From positions 1 to 17,189 of the forward strand of contig JACDBY010000097.1 of NCBI GenBank assembly GCA_013694685.1: a stretch of DNA of 17,189 nt, given 5' to 3'. The translations under genes and the position numbers were made by a program. This document shows, piece after piece, positions 6,415-11,672 of the stretch (position 1 is the first letter of the stretch; each line of letters opens with the position of its first letter). The notes beneath the pieces are model-generated. The model was given only the letters and a program-made list of their open reading frames with translations, did no database searches and had not been told where the DNA came from. This DNA comes from Actinomycetota bacterium. Its GTDB lineage: Bacteria; Actinomycetota; Thermoleophilia; Gaiellales; Gaiellaceae.

Positions 6415-7472
6415 GGATCGCCATGTTGAGCCCGGTGTGGTTCCCCGTGCCACCCGAGCGCTACGGCGGCATCGAGTCGGTCGTCTCCCTCCTCACCGAA
6501 GGGCTCGTGGCCCGCGGTGCCGATGTCACCCTCTTCGCCTCGGGAGACTCCATCACGAACGCGCCACTCGTGCACGTCTTCGACGAAGCGCCGACCGAGC
6601 GGATCGGGGAGACATTCTGGGAGCTGAACCACGCACTCGCCTGCCTCACGCGACTCGACGACTTCGACCTCGTGCACGACCACACCGGCCTTCTCGGGCT
6701 CACCCTGTTCGGGCTGGCGAGCACCCCGCTCGTCCACACGGTTCACGGGCCACTAGAGAAGGTCCCCGCCGAGATGTATCTCGCGGCCTGCGGCGTCGGG
6801 CATGACGTCGGGCTCGTCTCGCTCACGCACGCGCAGCGGCGACCCCTGCCCGGCCTGCCGTGGCTCGCGAACATCGAGAACGCGATCGACAGCGAGCGCT
6901 ACCCGTTCGCGCCGGAGCCCGGGGACGGGCTTCTCTTCCTCGGTCGGATGAGCCCGGAGAAGGGCGCCCATCGCGCGATCGAGGTCGCCAAGAGAACCGG
7001 GCGACCTCTGCGGATTGCGGCAAAGTGCCGAGAGCCCGGCGAGCTTGCGTACTTCGACGCCGAGATCCGCCCGCATCTCGACGACAGGATCGAGTACGTC
7101 GGTGAGGTGGGGCACGAGGACAAGTGCCGCCTGCTCGCCGAGGCGCACGCGCTTCTCGTCCCGATCGACTGGGAGGAGCCCTTCGGCCTCGTGATGATCG
7201 AGGCGATGGCGTGCGGCACCCCGGTCGTGGCTTTGCGGCGAGGGTCGGTGCCTGAGGTGCTCGACCACGGTCGCACGGGTCTCGTCGTGGACTCTCTCGC
7301 CGCGATGGCTTCGGCGGTCGACGAGGTCAGCTGCCTCGACCCGCTCGTGCTGCGCAGCGAGGCTGAGGTGCGGTTCTCTCCCGAGCGGATGATCGACGAC
7401 CACCTCGAGGCGTACGAGCGACTCCTCGACGGCGTCGAGGAGCGTTCGAGCCGCCTGGCGACCGTGGGTTGA
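6411..7472 (+). CDS. GT4-family glycosyltransferase
   Basis: 353 residues, two Rossmann domains (GT-B fold). The N-terminus VRIAMLSPVWFPVPPERYGG with GGIESVVSLLTEGLVARGADV is the acceptor domain start typical of GT4 enzymes. The C-terminal domain has LFLGRMSPEKG (178-185) and EPFGLVMIEAMACGTPVV, with the E-x7-E donor-binding pair at 256 and 264. It transfers a sugar from a nucleotide-sugar; donor and acceptor cannot be read. The start GTG overlaps the TGA of the debranching enzyme, so the two are co-translated. This pairing suggests synthesis and trimming of an alpha-glucan or compatible-solute glucoside (inference). ATG 6423 is a less likely start. Confidence 0.86.
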   Translation: MRIAMLSPVWFPVPPERYGGIESVVSLLTEGLVARGADVTLFASGDSITNAPLVHVFDEAPTERIGETFWELNHALACLTRLDDFDLVHDHTGLLGLTLFGLASTPLVHTVHGPLEKVPAEMYLAACGVGHDVGLVSLTHAQRRPLPGLPWLANIENAIDSERYPFAPEPGDGLLFLGRMSPEKGAHRAIEVAKRTGRPLRIAAKCREPGELAYFDAEIRPHLDDRIEYVGEVGHEDKCRLLAEAHALLVPIDWEEPFGLVMIEAMACGTPVVALRRGSVPEVLDHGRTGLVVDSLAAMASAVDEVSCLDPLVLRSEAEVRFSPERMIDDHLEAYERLLDGVEERSSRLATVG

Positions 7473-7491
7473 GAGACGACGAAGCGGGTAC
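7467..7491 (+). promoter_or_regulatory. Possible SigB/SigF-type promoter for the DUF892 gene
   Basis: GGTT (7467-7470), 15 bases, then GGGTAC (7486-7491) fits the general-stress sigma consensus (GTTT, about 15, GGGTAT). It sits 30 bases before ATG 7522, leaving room for the ribosome site GAAGGAG. It is read by eye and chance occurrence is possible. Confidence 0.42.
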
Positions 7492-7521
7492 GCGCTGCAT
7501 ACCTCTACCGAAGGAGCGAAC

Positions 7522-8022
7522 ATGTCCGAGATCACCACGCCGCGCGAGCTCTTCCTCCACGAGCTCAGCGACATCCTTTACGTCGAGCGCAAGCTCGCCG
7601 ACGAGACGCTGCCGAAGCTCATCTCAGAGGTGAGGGACGACGAGTTCAAGGCCGCCCTCGAGGATCACCTCGACCAGACACGCGGTCACGTGACGAACGT
7701 CGAGCAGGTCTTCGGCGAGCTCGGCGAGGAGGCGTCGGCCGAGAAGTGCCTCGGTTTCGAGGGTCTCAAGGCGGAGCACGACAAGTTGCTGGAGGAGACG
7801 TCGAGCGACCTGATCGACTCCGTCGACCTAGGCGCGGCAGCCCGGACCGAGAACTACGAGATCGCGGCCTACGAAGGTCTTCGCCGGATGGCGAAGGCGC
7901 TCGGCGAGGACAAGGCGGTCGACCTACTCGACGCGAACCTCGCGCAGGAGAAGGAAGCGCTCAGGCTCGTCGAGAAGATCGCGACGCGCGTGAGCAACGA
8001 GAGCGTCAAGGCAACCGCCTAG
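7522..8022 (+). CDS. DUF892 ferritin-like stress protein (YciE/YciF type)
   Basis: 166 residues, the usual family length, with a strong Shine-Dalgarno (GAAGGAG, 5 bases from ATG). The start is diagnostic: TTPRELFLHELSDILYVERK, then a four-helix ferritin-like bundle with DHLDQTRGHVTNVEQVF, ENYEIAAYEGL and LAQEKEALRLVEK carrying the Glu/His residues of a putative di-metal site. E. coli relatives YciE/YciF are stress-induced and RpoS-controlled. A stress role here is inferred from the family and from the SigB-like promoter just upstream. It follows the glycosyltransferase by 49 bases and is followed by a strong hairpin, so it may be its own transcription unit. Confidence 0.88.
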   Translation: MSEITTPRELFLHELSDILYVERKLADETLPKLISEVRDDEFKAALEDHLDQTRGHVTNVEQVFGELGEEASAEKCLGFEGLKAEHDKLLEETSSDLIDSVDLGAAARTENYEIAAYEGLRRMAKALGEDKAVDLLDANLAQEKEALRLVEKIATRVSNESVKATA

Positions 8023-8040
8023 AGAGCTCCGCAGCATCTC

Positions 8041-8087
8041 TGCAGGGATCGGGCCGGGACACGCCTCTTTCCGGACCGGTCCCTGCA
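8041..8087 (+). terminator. Long stem-loop after the DUF892 gene
   Basis: Arms TGCAGGGATCGGGCCGG (8041-8057) and CCGGACCGGTCCCTGCA (8071-8087) pair over 17 positions with one G-U wobble and one mismatch, around a 13-base loop. It begins 19 bases after the stop. There is no U tract, as is common for intrinsic terminators in high-GC Actinobacteria. The remainder of 8088-8307 holds no gene that I can support. Confidence 0.6.
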
Positions 8088-8307
8088 CCAAATACTCCTG
8101 TCTGACCCGCTCCCGCTCACTGGCAGCGGTAGTGACGATCTTGCGGAGGACACCTCAGGTTGATACCGTCCTGTCTCGCCCTGCGTTCGCTCGCGGAAAC
8201 AAGCCGTCGTTGCTCTCGAGAGGCGTACCGCGCTTCGGCTTCTGACCGGGGGTTGTGGGCGGCGTCGGAAAAAATAGCTCCCTTTTGGCGCAAGGCCGGA
8301 GGTTGGG

Positions 8308-8448
8308 ATGCACGGTGACGTGGTCGTGACTCGGGTCTCTTCCTCGACCGTTGTCGTCTCGCTCTCGCGCTCGCCGGCCGAGCCGCCGCCACAGCTCCTG
8401 CTGGAGGCCGCGACGGCGCGCTCCGTGCGAGCAGTCGCAGCGGCATGA
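8308..8448 (+). CDS. Short leader ORF (46 aa) coupled to the STAS gene
   Basis: ATG 8308 is preceded by GGAGG (8298-8302) with 5-base spacing, one of the better ribosome sites in the window. The 46-residue product (MHGDVVVTRVSSSTVVVSLS..., ending VRAVAAA) has no recognised family and is rich in Val, Ser and Ala. Its TGA (8446-8448) overlaps the ATG of the STAS gene, which lacks its own Shine-Dalgarno. I infer translational coupling, or a leader peptide controlling the downstream pair. It may not make a stable protein. Confidence 0.45.
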   Translation: MHGDVVVTRVSSSTVVVSLSRSPAEPPPQLLLEAATARSVRAVAAA

Positions 8449-8840
8449 GCGGCGACCCTACCCCGCACTCCGTGTTGGAAGACATCGTGGTGACCGCCCC
8501 TGTGGACGGTGTCGCCGTCGTCGAACTCCACGGCGACCATGACCGTCTGACGGCCGACGAGCTCGAGACTCTCCTGCGCGAGCTGACGCTCGAGAACCCC
8601 TTGGTCGTCGTCGATGTCACGGACGCGCGCTTCATCGACTCGAGCTTCCTCCACAGCCTCGTCAATGCGGACAGGCACGCGCGAGAGGCTGACAATCGCT
8701 TCGTCTTGCAGCTGGGAACCGGGCCCGCGGTACGAAAGACACTGGAAGTCAGCGGGCTCCTGGAAGTCCTCACCTGTGTGAGCACCCGAGAGGACGCCCT
8801 GACGCCAGCTTCGCCCAGATCGTCGACGGGAGGTTTGTAG
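8445..8840 (+). CDS. STAS-domain anti-sigma-factor antagonist (RsbV/SpoIIAA-like)
   Basis: 131 residues with a single STAS domain spanning about residues 12-115: VDGVAVVELHGDHDRLTADE, then LVVVDVTDARFIDSSFLHSL with Ser 66/67 at the conserved phosphorylation position (D-S-S), then NRFVLQLGTGPAVRKTLEVS and LEVLTC. Such proteins, when unphosphorylated, bind an anti-sigma kinase and release its sigma factor. The following gene is a GHKL ATPase of the RsbW type, 9 bases downstream, which is the expected partner. A Ser/Thr-rich tail of about 15 residues follows. No sigma factor or PP2C phosphatase is nearby. Confidence 0.82.
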   Translation: MSGDPTPHSVLEDIVVTAPVDGVAVVELHGDHDRLTADELETLLRELTLENPLVVVDVTDARFIDSSFLHSLVNADRHAREADNRFVLQLGTGPAVRKTLEVSGLLEVLTCVSTREDALTPASPRSSTGGL

Positions 8841-8844
8841 TTCT

Positions 8845-8854
8845 CACACGTGTG
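8845..8854. repeat. Palindrome CACACGTGTG at the STAS/ATPase junction
   Basis: Perfect 10-bp palindrome overlapping the GTG start of the ATPase gene. It may be chance; it could also be a small operator or mask the start codon. Confidence 0.25.
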
Positions 8855-9326
8855 CGATCCCGAAGGGCGAGCTGTAACTGACCGTTGCCAGGGTGGAGAG
8901 CCAATCGGAAAGAGAGAGCACACGGAGTCGGCTCGGCCATTCTCGATGTCGGTTCCGAGCTGGTCGACACGTCTCTCGGATCTCCGTGCCGCGCTCGATC
9001 AGTGGCTCGTCCGGGGAGCCCTCGGCGAGGACGCGAGGGCCGCCATCGTGCTTGCGACGCATGAGGCGTTAGCCAATGCCTTCGATCACTCGAAAGCGCG
9101 CGATGCAGTCCTAGTCCGCGGACGCATCTCTGCCGGCGTCGTGCTGATCGAGGTACAGGACACTGGGGAATGGCTGCCCGCCGTTTTCGAGGACGACCAA
9201 CGAGGCCGCGGCCTGGTGCTCATCACGGGGCTGACGCACGCACTCGAGATCGACACCGGCGACCCGGGGACAACCCTGCGCATGGCGTTCCGGCTGAGCG
9301 AAGCGGCGCTTGCCGGAGACAGGTAG
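8850..9326 (+). CDS. RsbW-like anti-sigma serine kinase / GHKL ATPase
   Basis: Up to 158 residues from GTG 8850. The HATPase_c core is clear: N box HEALANAFDHS (71-81, with Glu 72, Asn 76, Asp 79), G1 box DTGEW (104-108), and G2 RGRGLVLITGL (118-128), ending ALEIDTGDPGTTLRMAF. There is no H box, as in RsbW/SpoIIAB kinases, which phosphorylate a STAS partner on serine and sequester a sigma factor. The start is uncertain: GTG 8850 is 17 bases from the GGAGG at 8829-8833, and ATG 8946 (126 aa) also keeps the core but cuts close to the first strand. The preceding STAS gene is the presumed substrate. Confidence 0.78.
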   Translation: MCDPEGRAVTDRCQGGEPIGKREHTESARPFSMSVPSWSTRLSDLRAALDQWLVRGALGEDARAAIVLATHEALANAFDHSKARDAVLVRGRISAGVVLIEVQDTGEWLPAVFEDDQRGRGLVLITGLTHALEIDTGDPGTTLRMAFRLSEAALAGDR

Positions 9327-9412
9327 GCGACGCCTGCCATCTGTCCGCGTTTCGTTCCGAGCATTTGGTCAGCAGCGGCCCAACCGCCTGAGTCCCTCGC
9401 CAAGCCGGTTGC

Positions 9413-9881
9413 TCAGACGGCGGCCGGGACAAGCACGAGCCGTACCGAGCCACGCCGTGCGCCGCGCGCCGGCTCGTACCGCGAGAGGAGGATTCTCGTA
9501 GCCACGACCCACGATCCGCAGGTGGATGTGCGGCGCGCGGCCCTCGTACGAGGCCGGGTGAGGACCCTCGAAGCGGAAGCGTCCGCTCCGGTCGGTGGTG
9601 ACGGTGGCGCTGAGCGCGCGGACGTAGCGACCCTTTACGTTCGCCTGCCAGAGCTCGACGCGCGCCCCACCGAGCGGGACGCAGCCGATGGCCGAGAGGA
9701 CGACGCCGGCAAGGACGTGACCCTTGCCGATGCTCGCGCGCGCGGGTGGCGAGCCGCGACCGAAGGGGCCGAACCCGTCTGGGCTCGTCGCCGGACAGCC
9801 GGGTGCAGCCGAAGCGTTCGTCGCAGCAGCGACACAGAGCATCGCTCCCAGCGCAGCCAGGCCTCCGCGTCGCCGGCTCAT
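9413..9881 (-). CDS. Secreted intradiol-dioxygenase-like protein, frameshifted near C-terminus
   Basis: ATG 9881 begins a Sec-type signal peptide (basic MSRRRGG, hydrophobic core to about 26, ASA-A site). The mature part follows intradiol ring-cleavage dioxygenases: VLAGVVLSAIGCVPLGGARV, ELWQANVKGRY, TTDRSGRFRFEGPHPASYEG, RAPHIHLRI, with all four iron ligands recognisable (Tyr 86, Tyr 112, His 118, His 120). After Asn 130 the frame drifts into non-family residues and stops at 9369. Skipping one base at 9491 restores a frame reading LLSRYEP and GSVRLVLVPAAV to a stop at 9413-9415, the expected family end (about 155 aa). So a single inserted base is real damage or a sequencing error. Export is unusual for ring-cleavage enzymes but known for this short actinobacterial group; the substrate is unknown. 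Confidence 0.7.
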
Positions 9882-9912
9882 GCGGCAGGCCTATCAGTGC
9901 GAGCCGCCCGAC

Positions 9913-9937
9913 GTTCGCCGCCACGGCGGACGGGTAT
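9913..9937 (+). promoter_or_regulatory. Possible SigB/SigF-type promoter for the 60-aa ORF
   Basis: GTTC (9913-9916), 15 bases, GGGTAT (9932-9937): the same layout as the element before the DUF892 gene, 37 bases before ATG 9975. The spacer contains CCGCC-AC-GGCGG. It lies in the 93-base region between the divergent dioxygenase and the 60-aa ORF. Confidence 0.4.
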
Positions 9938-9974
9938 GCCCCTGCTCGACGGGACGTGCGGCAACGGAGGACCG

Positions 9975-10157
9975 ATGTCCGAGCGGAAACGAGACGAGAC
10001 CGGTGGCGACCTCGACGCGGACGAGCGAAGCGAGCAGCAGCCCGGGAACGACCACGGCGGCCAGTACGGGTCGCAGGAGAGCGACCATGAGACCGGCGGC
10101 AGTAGGCGGGACGTGATCGAGAACGACTCGACACCCGACAGCGATGGGGCGGCATAG
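9975..10157 (+). CDS. Small hydrophilic protein (60 aa), unknown
   Basis: ATG 9975 follows GGAGG with 4-base spacing. The product is extremely hydrophilic and probably disordered: MSERKRDETGGDLDADERSE, then HGGQYGSQESDHETGGSRRD and a tail ending DSDGAA. Third codon positions are nearly all G or C, supporting coding. The Gly/Asp/Glu/Gln/Ser composition recalls hydrophilin or stress proteins, and a SigB-like promoter lies upstream; both are inference. A hydrophobic ORF on the opposite strand (9894-10088) competes for the same DNA but has no ribosome site. Confidence 0.52.
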   Translation: MSERKRDETGGDLDADERSEQQPGNDHGGQYGSQESDHETGGSRRDVIENDSTPDSDGAA

Positions 10158-10201
10158 GGGCGCGTTAGTGCGTCATCTCCTAACGTCTCACGGCAAACCG
10201 G

Positions 10202-10227
10202 TAGGTGCCGGACCTGTCCGGCACCTA
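10202..10227. terminator. Perfect hairpin between convergent genes, likely bidirectional terminator
   Basis: TAGGTGCCGGA (10202-10212), loop CCTG, TCCGGCACCTA (10217-10227): an 11-bp perfect GC-rich stem with a 4-base loop. It lies 44 bases after the 60-aa ORF and 23 bases after the end of cvnD on the other strand, so it can stop transcription both ways. Confidence 0.68.
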
Positions 10228-10250
10228 GTGCCCCGGAACGCGACGTTGCA

Positions 10251-10904
10251 CTAGTGGGCACGCGCCCGTGAGAGGGCGTGCTTTGTGACCTCGACGAGGG
10301 CACCCTTCGTGCCCTCGCGCTCGCGCGCGTCGAGATGGATCAAGGGAACCTCGTCCGGCACGGCGAGTGCACGGCGAACGGCCTCCGGCTCGTGCAGGAC
10401 AACGCCGTCGAAGCAGTTGACGGCGACGATGAACGGGATCCGGGCCCGCTCGAAGTAGTCGACCGCAAGGAACGAGTCGGCAAGGCGACGCGTGTCGACG
10501 AGGACGACGGCGCCGATCGCTCCCGTCACGAGCTCGTCCCAGAGGAACAGGAACCGGTTCTGGCCCGGCGCGCCGAAGAGGTAGAGCACGAGGCTCTGGT
10601 CGAGCGTCACGCGGCCGAAGTCGATCGCGACGGTGGTCGTCTCCTTCCCCTGGACGAACTGGACGTCGTCGAGACCGGCGCTCACGGCCGTGACCGCAGC
10701 CTCGGTCGTGAGAGGCGTGATCTCGGAGATCGCACCGACGAATGTCGTCTTGCCCACGCCGAATCCGCCCGCGACCACGATCTTGACAGGGAGGAGCGCC
10801 GTCTCCTTGCGCCTCGGCAGGCGCGACGGCAACGATCCGGCGTCCAGCTCGGCGACGGGAGAGGCCTCGATGGGCGCCAACGGTCTAGAGAACTCGTAGG
10901 CCAT
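10251..10904 (-). CDS. cvnD: Conservon small GTPase (CvnD-like)
   Basis: 217 residues. P-loop GGFGVGKTT (46-54), switch/DxG region TVAIDFGR (91-98), G3-like LFGAPGQNRF (109-118) and G4 position NCFD (163-166) in place of NKxD, which is usual for this actinobacterial group. Such Ras-like GTPases are the output of conservons and are related in logic to MglA, with the roadblock protein as regulator; they act at the membrane with the sensor kinase. The N-terminal extension of about 38 residues before the P-loop is Pro/Ala-rich and longer than typical. The start overlaps the DUF742 gene by 20 bases. It is the last gene of the operon and no cytochrome P450 (cvnE) follows. Confidence 0.88.
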   Translation of the reverse strand: MAYEFSRPLAPIEASPVAELDAGSLPSRLPRRKETALLPVKIVVAGGFGVGKTTFVGAISEITPLTTEAAVTAVSAGLDDVQFVQGKETTTVAIDFGRVTLDQSLVLYLFGAPGQNRFLFLWDELVTGAIGAVVLVDTRRLADSFLAVDYFERARIPFIVAVNCFDGVVLHEPEAVRRALAVPDEVPLIHLDAREREGTKGALVEVTKHALSRARAH

Positions 10905-11256
10905 CCAGCACCCTTTCCAGTACCGACGTCAGGTCCGTGCCCTCGGGCATCGGCTCGTGCGCGTCGAGGTAGCCGTCGGCGTGCATGTCGCTCGCGAGGA
11001 CGCGGGCGACGCCGATCGGGACGTCCAGGAGCGCCGAGAGCTCTGCCACGGAGATCGCCGTTGCGCAGAGGCGGATCACCTGGCGCCGCTCGGGTGGAAG
11101 CTCCGACGCTGCTGCCGACCCGTTCGCGTTGGAGAGGATCAGCGTCTCGAGGCTCAGGTTGGCCCTCTCCGAGCGCGCCCGTCCGCCCGTCAGGGCGTAG
11201 GGCCGGACGAAGCGCCGTCCCTTGCCCGGATTCTCGTCGCTCGGTCGCGCGCTCAT
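10885..11256 (-). CDS. cvnC: Conservon DUF742 protein (CvnC-like)
   Basis: 123 residues from ATG 11256. DUF742 hallmarks: RFVRPYALTGGRARS near the start, a central stretch LPPERRQVIRLCATAISVAE, ELSALLDVPIGVARVLASDM with the look of a winged helix, and ADGYLDAHEP. In Streptomyces conservons this protein associates with the GTPase and roadblock partner; its biochemical role is poorly defined. The start overlaps the roadblock stop (ATGA, 11256-11253), and the end overlaps the GTPase start by 20 bases. An ORF extension upstream to 11970 is a shadow of neighbouring genes. Confidence 0.87.
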   Translation of the reverse strand: MSARPSDENPGKGRRFVRPYALTGGRARSERANLSLETLILSNANGSAAASELPPERRQVIRLCATAISVAELSALLDVPIGVARVLASDMHADGYLDAHEPMPEGTDLTSVLERVLDGLRVL

Positions 11257-11672
11257 CGCGAGAGGGAGGTGTGGAGCTCCGTCCGCAGGGCAGGTGTGAG
11301 CATCGAGGCGGCGCGGTGGACGAGCGCACCCATCTCGTAGGCGACGAGACCGGGATCGCAGTCCGCCTTCGCGAGGACGGCGAGGCTCGATCCCTCGCTG
11401 ACGCCGGTCACGAAGATGAAGGCGTTCTCGAGCTCGACGACGACCTGGGTCACTCGACCGGCGCGGAACGGCACCGCCGCCCCGTTCGCGAGACCCACGA
11501 GGCCCGCGGCCACCGCCGCCAGGCGGTCGGCCAGGTCGGGTGCGAGACCGGGCGAGACGGCCATGGGCAAGCCATCGGCCGAGAGGACGAGAGCATCGGA
11601 GACTCCGGCCGTCGACTCGACAAAACGAGCTACGAGCCAGCCGAACTCCCGCGCGTCGCCGCTGCCGTTCAC
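11253..11672 (-). CDS. cvnB: Conservon roadblock/LC7-domain protein (CvnB-like)
   Basis: 139 residues from GTG 11672, whose GTGA overlaps the stop of the sensor kinase gene. The whole protein is one roadblock/LC7 domain: EFGWLVARFVESTAGVSDAL, VLSADGLPMAVSPGL, ADRLAAVAAGLVGLANGAAV, then TQVVVELENAFIFVTGVSEG, SLAVLAKADCDPGLVAYEMG. By analogy with MglB and Streptomyces CvnB it should dimerise and modulate the partner GTPase. A longer frame to 12479 is antisense noise within cvnA. Identity is clear from sequence plus gene order. Confidence 0.88.
   Translation of the reverse strand: MNGSGDAREFGWLVARFVESTAGVSDALVLSADGLPMAVSPGLAPDLADRLAAVAAGLVGLANGAAVPFRAGRVTQVVVELENAFIFVTGVSEGSSLAVLAKADCDPGLVAYEMGALVHRAASMLTPALRTELHTSLSR

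Noticed and set aside
8260..8310. Possible cyclic-di-GMP (GEMM) riboswitch before the STAS gene
   Set aside because: GCGCAAGGCCGGAGG is only superficially similar; the conserved first half (CACGCA-CAGGGCAAACC) and the paired stems are absent.
9894..10088. Minus-strand hydrophobic 64-aa ORF (MVALLRPVLAAVVVPGLLLA...)
   Set aside because: No ribosome site; its hydrophobicity follows from the reverse complement of Gly/Asp/Glu-rich codons in the better-supported plus-strand ORF.
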